Below, in pieces: positions 57,431 through 64,000 of a DNA stretch of 64,000 nucleotides. Each line of letters opens with the position of its first letter. The first letter of the stretch is position 1. This stretch comes from an uncultured Bacteroidales bacterium (lineage in GTDB: Bacteria; Bacteroidota; Bacteroidia; Bacteroidales; UBA932). The notes beneath the pieces were generated by a model, which worked only from the letters and a program-made list of their open reading frames with translations, made no database searches and had not been told where the DNA came from. The position numbers were made by a program, and so were the translations under genes. The stretch lies in NCBI GenBank assembly GCA_947253655.1, contig CAMYAE010000003.1, forward strand, positions 62,001 through 126,000. Reading direction: 5' to 3'.

Positions 57431-58855
57431 TTATTTATTATACGGTTTATATATTCTTGCGTCAAAAGAACAGCTGATGATCCTCCTCATCTCCCACCTG
57501 TCCCTTACAATTCCAAAGAACTTGGCTTGCATCATGATATTACCTATTGCCGTAGCCTCAATCGGACCGGCAATTACAGGCATACACGTGTAGTCCGCAG
57601 TAAGCTGGTTCAATAGCGAATTTGCAGAACCTCCACCAATTATATGCAGCTTATTTATATCGAAAGGAGCAAGGTCATTCAGCAGGCCGATAACATCCTT
57701 GTACTTGTTCGCCAGACTATGGAGTATGCAACTGACCATTTCTCCGTCATTGCCGGGAATAGTCTGGCCGGACTCTGCGAGCGCAGCCTTTATTTCCAGC
57801 TCCATGTTGTCGGGATTTGCGAACCGGACATCATCGGGATCCACCTTGGAAGAGAAGCTCAGATTACTTTTTGCCAAAGCCTCAATTTCCGTATATGAAT
57901 AGTCGCGGCCATTGGCTTTCCATATTTTCCGACACTGCTCAAGCAGCCACATTCCTGTGATATTTTTCAAAAATCTGACAGTCCCCTCTATTCCTCCTTC
58001 ATTCGTAAAATTGTAAGCCAAAGACTTGTCGCTGATTATAGGCTTCCTGGTCTCAATTCCCAACAAACTCCATGTGCCGCTGCTAAGATATGCGAAATTT
58101 CCATCAGATGCCGGCACTGCCGCTATTGCAGAAGCCGTATCATGTCCGGCTACAGCGATTACCGGTATTTCTCCAAGACCTGTGTCATCGGCCAACTTCT
58201 TGTCTAACATCCCGATAAATGTTCCGGGGTAAATAATTTCCCCAAAAAGAGAAGTCCTGATGCCGAGTTTGTCCAAAAGCCGTTTGTCAAATTGATTTGT
58301 ATTCTGATTAATCATACCGGAAGTCGAGGCAACGGTATATTCGCAGACCTTGTTTCCTGTAAGCATATATGAAAGTAAATCCGGCATGAAAAGGATTTCC
58401 GAAGCATACTTCATAGGGGCATATCCGCTCTTGTTCTGCGCAAATATCTGGAATATCGTATTGAAATCCATTATCTGGACTCCGGTAATATCATAGAGTT
58501 CGTCATGCGGAACTGACTTGAAAACCTCATCAGGCACACCTCGTGTATATGGATCCCTGTATGCTCTCGGAAGCCCGAGAAGCGAACCGTCTTCGGCAAT
58601 GCAGCCAAAATCAACGCCCCAAGTATCTACGCCAATCGAGTCTATCTTGACCGGAATAGTCGAAGCCGTTTTCAAAGCCTCCGAAATATGGATGAACAGC
58701 TGATATACATCCCAATAATGCTTTTCTCCGACTTTGACCATTGAATTCGGGAATCTGTATATTTCCCTTATTGTCAATCTATTGTCATTAATAGTGCCTA
58801 AAACGGCCCTGCCGCTTGTAGCACCTATATCAAATGCCAGAAAATTATTATTCAT
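57431..58855 (-). CDS. rhaB: Rhamnulokinase
   Basis: A 474-residue FGGY-family kinase. The N-terminal phosphate-binding motif is FDIGATSGRAVLG, and GVDTWGVDFG, AGHDTASA and IGGGSANSLLNQLTADY are typical. It phosphorylates L-rhamnulose. Its start overlaps the AraC regulator end by eight bases, so regulator and kinase are co-translated. The order araC-rhaB-rhaA-rhaD is on one strand. No RhaT-type transporter is present in the window. Confidence 0.95.
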   Translation of the reverse strand: MNNNFLAFDIGATSGRAVLGTINDNRLTIREIYRFPNSMVKVGEKHYWDVYQLFIHISEALKTASTIPVKIDSIGVDTWGVDFGCIAEDGSLLGLPRAYRDPYTRGVPDEVFKSVPHDELYDITGVQIMDFNTIFQIFAQNKSGYAPMKYASEILFMPDLLSYMLTGNKVCEYTVASTSGMINQNTNQFDKRLLDKLGIRTSLFGEIIYPGTFIGMLDKKLADDTGLGEIPVIAVAGHDTASAIAAVPASDGNFAYLSSGTWSLLGIETRKPIISDKSLAYNFTNEGGIEGTVRFLKNITGMWLLEQCRKIWKANGRDYSYTEIEALAKSNLSFSSKVDPDDVRFANPDNMELEIKAALAESGQTIPGNDGEMVSCILHSLANKYKDVIGLLNDLAPFDINKLHIIGGGSANSLLNQLTADYTCMPVIAGPIEATAIGNIMMQAKFFGIVRDRWEMRRIISCSFDARIYKPYNK

Positions 58856-59768
58856 TTTGCGGTTGTCTGATATTTATGCCTTGTGTCAAATACCGATATT
58901 CGGTAGGAGTACGGCCTTCCTTTTTTTTGAAAACAGTAAAGAAATACTCAAAATAATCGAAACCTACATTGGCGGCAATTTCCTTGATAGGCAAGGAAGT
59001 GTTCGTAAGCATTTCCTTAGCTTTGGACATTTTCACCTCATTGATATATTGAGCAGGGGCAAACCCCGTATAAGCTTTGAATATTTTCCTGAAATTGGAA
59101 TACCCCATATTCAATTCGTCCGCAAGGGATGCAGGGGTGATTGTTCTATATTTCCGGGCAATGATATCCCTTGCATTTACGATTATATCCATTATTCTGG
59201 AAGTGCTGAAAGGCACATTGCGGCAATAAAAACACACTGCACCCAGCAAATGATTCACAAGTCCGTAAAGAAGCTGCTGATAGCCGGACTTCTGCTCAAG
59301 AGCAGCCTCGATTGCCTTCCTGTAAAGGCCTATAAGATCATCGTGAAGGCCTACGCTCAAGACCGGACTGCTCTTTGCAAAGAAATTGTCCGACGTCATA
59401 ATGCGGTCAGCAAGCTCCCCTTTAAAGCCTATCCAATACTCATCCCAGCCTGTAGCTGCTTCCGGACAATAAGAATGCCACTCCCCCGGATACAGGATAA
59501 AGAAGGTGCCTTCTGAAACCGCAACCCCATTACGCCTGCCGAGCGACTCAGAATAGAACACTCCTTTACCTTTAGTAATATATATAAGCTGATACTCATC
59601 CAGAACCCGTCCTTTGTCAGTTGAAAAAAGGTACCTTGGCGGGTGGATTGACGGTGGATATGACTCATTAGGTTTAACACACTGGTATCCAACGGAATTT
59701 ACCAGCATATTCCATTTCAGGTCATCCTGATTAAACAAAAGATATTTTTGATGTATATCCTTATCCAT
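58848..59768 (-). CDS. AraC-family regulator of the rhamnose operon
   Basis: A 306-residue regulator. The N-terminal half is a cupin ligand-binding domain (about 40-170). The C-terminal AraC DNA-binding domain (about 205-300) has two helix-turn-helix motifs, one at SLADELNMGYSNFRKIFK and one at IKEIAANVGFDYFEYFFTVFKKKEGRTP. It is the first gene of the rha operon and probably responds to L-rhamnose, as RhaS/RhaR do (inference). The 318-base gap upstream likely holds its own operator. Confidence 0.85.
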   Translation of the reverse strand: MDKDIHQKYLLFNQDDLKWNMLVNSVGYQCVKPNESYPPSIHPPRYLFSTDKGRVLDEYQLIYITKGKGVFYSESLGRRNGVAVSEGTFFILYPGEWHSYCPEAATGWDEYWIGFKGELADRIMTSDNFFAKSSPVLSVGLHDDLIGLYRKAIEAALEQKSGYQQLLYGLVNHLLGAVCFYCRNVPFSTSRIMDIIVNARDIIARKYRTITPASLADELNMGYSNFRKIFKAYTGFAPAQYINEVKMSKAKEMLTNTSLPIKEIAANVGFDYFEYFFTVFKKKEGRTPTEYRYLTQGINIRQPQNE

Positions 59769-60086
59769 ACCCTAAAAATTATTTATACGGTGCTTCCGAA
59801 CTTATTGCAATAATACCTCACGGGGTACTTATAGCAATTTGTTTGTGCCGTGCAACAAGCATCATATAAGTTTTTTGATACAAATTATCTACCTTATATT
59901 AAATTCTTCAATTTATTTGCTTTTGCAATTTAACACATTTTCAATATACTCTCTCTCTATTTTTTGATAATATTATTATGATATGTGATTTTAATATACT
60001 ATAATATATGATATGATATTCTATTCTCTTGCTTTTGTTTTTCATTTTCATTAATTTTACAATTAACATATTAGTTATAAGTCGCA
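59769..60086. promoter_or_regulatory. Divergent AT-rich regulatory gap between the rha operon and GH29
   Basis: This 318-base gap has no gene. It is strongly AT-rich. It contains a 12-base perfect palindrome TTATTGCAATAA (59802-59813), a candidate rha promoter (59881-59911), and a TTGC-TTTT-GCAA symmetric site (59917-59928) beside its -33. The side facing the fucosidase is a run of TATA-type repeats with no clear TAnnTTTG box. Confidence 0.5.
59881..59911 (-). promoter_or_regulatory. Candidate promoter of the rhamnose operon
   Basis: On the minus strand an imperfect -7 (ATAATTTG, 59881-59888) has a -33 TTG (59909-59911) 20 bases upstream. The leader would be about 105 bases and would include the TTATTGCAATAA palindrome. 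Confidence 0.35.
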
Positions 60087-61400
60087 ATGAAAACACTGTT
60101 AAAACCGATAACGGCTATCTGCCTCATTCTATGTACGCTTGGGAGCAATGCACAAGCAAGGTCATATATTCCGTCAGAAAGCAACCTTAAAGCAAGGGAA
60201 AAATTTCAAGATGACAAGTTCGGAATATTCATTCATTGGGGAATATATTCAATGCTCGCTGATGGAGAATGGGTAATGAATCAGAAAAAGCTGAATTACA
60301 AAGAATATGAAAAATTAGCCGGCGGGTTTTACCCTTCGAAATTCAATGCTGAAGAATGGGTAAAGGCGATTAAGGCTTCAGGGGCTAAATACATTACAAT
60401 AACCTCAAGGCATCATGACGGTTTTTCAATGTTCAAATCCGAAGCTTCGTCCTACAATATTGTAGATGCGACTCCTTTCGGAAGGGATATTCTGAAAGAA
60501 TTAGCCGAGGCATGCAAAAAAGAGGGGATAACCCTAAATTTCTACTACTCACACGTTGACTGGTATCGCAGCGACTACCCTATCGGCGGTTCCGGCAGAC
60601 ACTCCGGCAGACCGGCAGGAGCCCAGAATTGGAACAGTTATTTCAATTTTATGAATATGCAACTGAAAGAGCTGCTCACAAATTACGGCAAGGTCGGTAT
60701 GATATGGTTTGACGGCCACTGGGATCACAGGCATGACAAACCGGCTTTTGACTGGCATCTTGAGGAACAATATGCCCTCATACACAGCCTTAACCCTGCC
60801 TGCCTCATTGCAAACAACCATCATAGTGCCACGTATGATGGAGAAGATGTACAGGTGTTTGAAAAAGACCTTCCCGGAGAGAACAAAGCCGGATTTTCAG
60901 GTGGTGTGAAAATAGGAGAACTGCCTTTGGAAACATGCGAGACAATGAATAATTCCTGGGGCTACAATATTCAGGACAACAATTACAAGCCGCTCAAGGA
61001 TATTATTCATCTTATGGTAAATGCTGCCGGAAAAGGCGGTAACCTGCTATTGAACATAGGTCCTCAACCTGACGGCAATCTCCCGGCCATGGCTCTGAAA
61101 AGATTGGATGAAATTGGAGAATGGATGAAAAAATACGGTGAAAGCATTTATGGAACGAGGGCCGGAATCTTTCCTCCGCAATACTGGGGGGCATCGACAA
61201 GGAAAGGCGACAAGGTTTATATTCACATACTGAACCTAAATGACAAATCAGTCTATGTTCCTACAGGTAAGTATAAAGTAAAAACAGCTAAAACATTCGA
61301 AGGAAAAGAAAAACTAAACTTCACGCAATGCCCTGACGGAATAGTTCTGCATTTGGCGGAAATTCCTGAAGTGATAGACTATATAGTTGAATTGAATTGA
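60087..61400 (+). CDS. Secreted GH29 alpha-L-fucosidase
   Basis: A 437-residue protein with a signal peptide (1-24, ending NAQA). The GH29 catalytic domain has [11 protein letters not shown] (about 45-55), [12 protein letters not shown] and the nucleophile Asp209 in MIWFDGHW. It removes alpha-linked L-fucose from glycans in the periplasm or outside the cell. The C-terminal beta domain is short and no carbohydrate-binding module is present. It is divergent from the rhamnose operon and 22 bases before the desulfoferrodoxin gene. No fucose utilisation genes are nearby. Confidence 0.93.
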   Translation: MKTLLKPITAICLILCTLGSNAQARSYIPSESNLKAREKFQDDKFGIFIHWGIYSMLADGEWVMNQKKLNYKEYEKLAGGFYPSKFNAEEWVKAIKASGAKYITITSRHHDGFSMFKSEASSYNIVDATPFGRDILKELAEACKKEGITLNFYYSHVDWYRSDYPIGGSGRHSGRPAGAQNWNSYFNFMNMQLKELLTNYGKVGMIWFDGHWDHRHDKPAFDWHLEEQYALIHSLNPACLIANNHHSATYDGEDVQVFEKDLPGENKAGFSGGVKIGELPLETCETMNNSWGYNIQDNNYKPLKDIIHLMVNAAGKGGNLLLNIGPQPDGNLPAMALKRLDEIGEWMKKYGESIYGTRAGIFPPQYWGASTRKGDKVYIHILNLNDKSVYVPTGKYKVKTAKTFEGKEKLNFTQCPDGIVLHLAEIPEVIDYIVELN

Positions 61401-61422
61401 CACACAATTTAAATTATTTATT

Positions 61423-61800
61423 ATGATCAGTAAAAAACAAGTTTACAGATGTGCCAAATGCGGCAATATCGTTGAAGTATTACACGCCGGAGGCGGAACT
61501 CTTTATTGCTGCGGAGAGCCTATGGAACTCCTGACAGAGAATACAAACGATGCGGCTGTTGAGAAGCACGTGCCTGTGATTGAGAAGATTGAAGGCGGCT
61601 ATAAGGTTACAGTCGGCTCTGTCGAGCATCCTATGCTCGCCGAACACTATATCCAATGGATTGAGTTGGTTACAGAGAATAAGACTCTACGTAAATATCT
61701 TTCTCCGGGAGAGAAGCCGGTAGCGGAATTCCAGACCGAAGCAAAGGAGGTAAAAGCACGCGAGTATTGCAATCTGCACGGACTTTGGGCTAAAAATTAG
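61423..61800 (+). CDS. dfx: Desulfoferrodoxin (2Fe superoxide reductase)
   Basis: A 125-residue protein. Center I is the desulforedoxin site Cys10, Cys13, Cys29 and Cys30. Center II, the active iron, is ligated by His49, His69, His75, Cys116 and His119, with Glu47 and Lys48 at the pocket. These positions match the known two-iron family almost exactly. It reduces superoxide to peroxide without making oxygen, which suits an anaerobe. It converges with nrdB across a GC-rich insert. Confidence 0.96.
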   Translation: MISKKQVYRCAKCGNIVEVLHAGGGTLYCCGEPMELLTENTNDAAVEKHVPVIEKIEGGYKVTVGSVEHPMLAEHYIQWIELVTENKTLRKYLSPGEKPVAEFQTEAKEVKAREYCNLHGLWAKN

Positions 61801-61802
61801 CC
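61788..61802 (+). other. Small hairpin over the dfx stop codon
   Basis: GGCTAA and TTAGCC form a 6-bp perfect stem with an AAA loop across the end of dfx. It abuts the GC-rich insert. It has no T-run and may be part of the insert boundary. Confidence 0.4.
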
Positions 61803-61946
61803 GACAGACGCCGAAATCTCATAGCTCCGAGCTACGGCGAGGGTGCCGCAGCACCGCAGCGGAACGTCAGCGAGGCTTTCAACGAAAGCCGAAGCAGAGG
61901 AGCTGCCGGCAGAGCGTAGCGAATGCCGCGTATAAATAGGACCAGC
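61803..61946. repeat. GC-rich palindromic intergenic insert (possible interspersed repeat)
   Basis: By hand count about 65 percent of bases 61801-61930 are G or C, well above the AT-rich gaps elsewhere in the window. It contains several small hairpins: GGTGC-CGCA-GCACC, GGCTTT-CAACG-AAAGCC and the palindrome CTGCCGGCAG. No coding potential is convincing. It looks like a REP-like interspersed element between two converging genes. Whether copies exist elsewhere cannot be seen from this window; only one is present here. Confidence 0.5.
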
Positions 61947-61997
61947 AGAGTACAGCAATAGAGGATGATTATAAATCATCCTCTATTGCTGTACTCT
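61947..61997. terminator. Perfect 24-bp inverted repeat at the nrdB 3' end
   Basis: The arms 61947-61970 and 61974-61997 are perfect reverse complements with a three-base loop. The right arm encodes the last residues of NrdB (STAIEDDL) and the stop lies at the loop. It would make a very stable mRNA hairpin. No T-run follows, so it may act as a terminator, as an mRNA end-protector, or record a duplication event. Confidence 0.6.
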
Positions 61998-63015
61998 TCG
62001 CATACGCCGTCACCCGGGCCTCAAAGAAATCGGTCTTCACCATATTGGCATTGGAATACTGAGAAACCCACTTCATATCAGCCGGCTCCTGCGGATTGTC
62101 CTCAAACAGAGGCCCGAAACCGAGACTGCTCCACCGCAAATTGCCAAGATACCTGATATAATCATCAACCATGACACTTGTAAGCCCCGGCACATCATCT
62201 CCAATCACATACTTTCCCCAAGCAATCTCCTGCCGCACCCCCTCCTTCATCATAGCCTTATACACCTCAATCTTTTCATCCGTAAACATCTCCGGCTCCT
62301 CTTTCTTCAGTTCCAAAATAATATTTCGGAATAGCCACAGGTGAGTATTCTCATCCCTGTTAATATACCTTATCTCCTGAGCCGAGCCAGGCATTTTACC
62401 GTTACGGCTCAGATTGTAGAAGAACATGAAGCCGCTGTAAAAGTAGATTCCCTCAAGAATGTAGTTCGCGATACAGGTCTTCATCAGAGAAAACTTGTCC
62501 CTTTTCTCTTGAAACTCATTGTAGCAATCCCCAATGAACCTGTTTCTGGCAAGAAGGTGCTCGTCCGTCTTCCACTGGAACAAAATGTTGTCCCTCTCCT
62601 CCGGACTGCAAATAGTATCGAGCATATAGCTATAGCTCTGGCTGTGAACACATTCCTGAAAAGCCTGGATATGCAGACAGAGATTTACTTCATTTGCGGT
62701 AAAATACTCGCTCAATGTCGGCAGGTTATTGCTCTGGAGAGAGTCCAGGAACACAAGGAAACTCAGAATCTTGTCATATGCCGTCCTTTCGGCAGGAAGC
62801 AGATTAGGGTAATCTTTCGTGTCCTGGGTAAGATTTATTTCTTCTGGTATCCAGAAATTGTTCATGGCCTGACGATACCAGTCGCTCACCCAAGTATATT
62901 TCATATTGTTGAAATCATTTAGGTTAGTGGAATTGCCACCGATAAGACGCCTCAGCCTCAAATCGGTATCCCCATCAGGATTGAATAATGAATTTCTCAT
63001 TAACTTATTTTCCAT
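61969..63015 (-). CDS. nrdB: Ribonucleoside-diphosphate reductase beta subunit (class I)
   Basis: A 348-residue R2 protein. The iron ligands are Asp91, Glu121 and His124, then a Glu in LEGIYFYSG and Glu/His in RDENTHLW. The radical tyrosine is Tyr128, spaced from His124 as in E. coli Tyr122. It generates and stores the radical for NrdA. It ends in EDDL rather than a longer tail, and its 3' end forms half of the 24-bp inverted repeat. It lies 53 bases after nrdA. Class I enzymes need oxygen, so an anaerobe carrying it probably also has class III. Confidence 0.96.
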   Translation of the reverse strand: MENKLMRNSLFNPDGDTDLRLRRLIGGNSTNLNDFNNMKYTWVSDWYRQAMNNFWIPEEINLTQDTKDYPNLLPAERTAYDKILSFLVFLDSLQSNNLPTLSEYFTANEVNLCLHIQAFQECVHSQSYSYMLDTICSPEERDNILFQWKTDEHLLARNRFIGDCYNEFQEKRDKFSLMKTCIANYILEGIYFYSGFMFFYNLSRNGKMPGSAQEIRYINRDENTHLWLFRNIILELKKEEPEMFTDEKIEVYKAMMKEGVRQEIAWGKYVIGDDVPGLTSVMVDDYIRYLGNLRWSSLGFGPLFEDNPQEPADMKWVSQYSNANMVKTDFFEARVTAYAKSTAIEDDL

Positions 63016-63068
63016 ATCAATAGTCTTCTATATTATTTATTAATTATCTAAACCCACCTGATCCAGGG

Positions 63069-64000
63069 CTATGACGAGCAACTTTCGCACTCCTCTACCT
63101 CAAGAGATTTGCTGCGGACATAATACAAGGTCTTGACACCGCATTCCCAGGCCAATAGATATAGCCGGAGAATTTGTTTCATGGTATAGTCGTTCGTTAT
63201 ATAGATATTCTGGCTCTGAGCCTGATCTATATGCCTCTGGCGTACTCCGCATGCCCTTATGCTCCAGCTCTGATCAATGAGATATGCACCCTTGTAATAC
63301 CAATACGTCCTGTCATTAAGTTCAGGTGCAACTCGCGGCAACATGGCACCTTTCTTCTCTTCAAGGAAGAAACGCTTCATAACCGGGTCCGTACCTGCTG
63401 TTGTGCCTGCGATTATGCTTGTACTGCTCGTAGGAGCAATGGCGAAAAGATAGGCATTCCTCATTCCTTGCCTGTGAACCTTCTCCTCCACCCTCTTCCA
63501 TTCATCGGAAACGTAACCTCTCTTGGAGAAATACTCTCCGGTCTGCCAGTCGCTTCCGTCAAAGAAATCGTACCGTCCTTTTTCCAAAGCGAGGTCGGCA
63601 CTTGTCTCTACAGCAATCCTGTTTATCATTTCAAAGACCTTGTCTGCAAATTCCAGATGCCTTTCACTCTCCCATTTTATCCCTCTGACTGCCAATGCGT
63701 GATGATAGCCGCTTACACCGAGTCCAAGTGCCCTGTATCTCTTGTTTGTAATAGCTGCATACGGAAGCGGATAAAAATTGATGTCTATCACATTGTCCAA
63801 GGCACGGACAACGGTTGAGACCACCGAACGCATCTTTTCCTTGTCCTCCAAAGGCAGATGTCCGAGAGAGAGGCTCGCGAGGTTACATACTACGAAATCG
63901 CCTGGCTTTATTGTCTGCACTATCACCGTCTCACCATCTTCCGTCTTGATTTCGGTACTGACATATTCAATCTCGGACATATTCTGCGCAATCTCTGTAC
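63069..64000 (-). CDS. nrdA: Ribonucleoside-diphosphate reductase alpha subunit, C-terminal part
   Basis: Only the last 310 or so codons lie in the window; the 5' part is beyond the right edge. The segment begins TEIAQNMSEIEY, and the split codon before it ends in GT, consistent with the catalytic Cys of the CxE motif. The PTSSTSIIAGTTAGTDP segment is the phosphate-binding region. The C-terminal ECESCSS gives the swinging redox Cys pair. Tyrosines of the radical path (YWYYKGAY and TLYYVRS) are visible. It precedes nrdB. Confidence 0.95.
   Translation of the reverse strand, partial: TEIAQNMSEIEYVSTEIKTEDGETVIVQTIKPGDFVVCNLASLSLGHLPLEDKEKMRSVVSTVVRALDNVIDINFYPLPYAAITNKRYRALGLGVSGYHHALAVRGIKWESERHLEFADKVFEMINRIAVETSADLALEKGRYDFFDGSDWQTGEYFSKRGYVSDEWKRVEEKVHRQGMRNAYLFAIAPTSSTSIIAGTTAGTDPVMKRFFLEEKKGAMLPRVAPELNDRTYWYYKGAYLIDQSWSIRACGVRQRHIDQAQSQNIYITNDYTMKQILRLYLLAWECGVKTLYYVRSKSLEVEECESCSS

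Noticed and set aside
61797..61979. A 60-codon minus-strand frame across the GC-rich insert
   Set aside because: It overlaps the inverted repeat and hairpins and has a low-complexity Ser/Ala/Leu composition. It looks like non-coding repeat read in frame.

Overview
This window most likely comes from a gut-type anaerobe of the phylum Bacteroidota, order Bacteroidales. Several features point the same way: many start sites are preceded by the Bacteroides-type -7 box (TAnnTTTG) rather than clear Shine-Dalgarno sites; the V-type ATPase operon has the DUF2764 gene and the E-DUF2764-A-B-D-I-K order; and there is a Na+ decarboxylase module, a type B ribosomal protein L31, an oxoamine synthase for lipid bases, a desulfoferrodoxin, and secreted glycan enzymes. 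The genus cannot be fixed from the sequence. Almost the whole window is coding, with no insertion sequence, prophage or CRISPR array. One tRNA gene is present, and nrdA is cut by the right edge.

Layout. 1-9838 (+): the tail of a Na+-pumping biotin-dependent decarboxylase operon (gamma-like subunit, biotin carrier, beta subunit), then a seven-gene V-type ATPase whose K subunit carries Na+-type ligands. 9937-12830 (-): ribosomal protein L31, and a GlmM-like phosphohexomutase followed by a short NamZ/DUF1343 protein. 12971-17747: a tRNA-Glu(CTC), an orphan lipoprotein (-), then a CE2-type esterase, a small membrane protein and a DPP-IV-type peptidase (+). 17977-33253 (-): a long codirectional run; read in transcription order it is TPR protein, outer-membrane barrel, gyrB, oxoamine synthase, short-chain reductase, PgpH-like HD protein, tig, clpP, clpX, pyrF. 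33344-38557 (+): FtsE-like ATPase, nth, a K+/Na+:H+ antiporter, and a Pit phosphate transporter preceded by four 11-bp-spaced repeats that look like a Pho box. 38569-46788 (-): lipoprotein with two FGE-like domains, lipoate ligase, then gcvT, gcvH, gcvPA, gcvPB and lpdA, a complete glycine cleavage system. 47058-54815: DNA glycosylase and THUMP-like methyltransferase (+), GH3 lipoprotein and DUF4332 protein (-), AspT-like transporter, TauE-like permease and HAD phosphatase (+). 54819-59768 (-): AraC regulator, rhaB, rhaA, rhaD and mgsA. 60087-64000: GH29 fucosidase and desulfoferrodoxin (+), a GC-rich palindromic insert, then nrdB and partial nrdA (-).

How the parts fit. The decarboxylase and the V-ATPase can be linked by a shared Na+ gradient. 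The glycine cleavage operon supplies its own lipoylation enzyme and E3. The rhamnose operon yields lactaldehyde and DHAP, and the neighbouring mgsA can divert DHAP to methylglyoxal. The secreted GH3, GH29, CE2 and DPP-IV enzymes suit a saccharolytic and peptidolytic gut lifestyle.

No wholly new multi-gene system stands out. The observations most worth checking are the Pho-box-like array before pit, the FGE-like lipoprotein translationally coupled to lipoate ligase, the NamZ variant lacking a secretion signal and the usual motif, the oxoamine synthase-SDR pair, and the perfect 24-bp inverted repeat that mirrors the nrdB 3' end beside a GC-rich insert.
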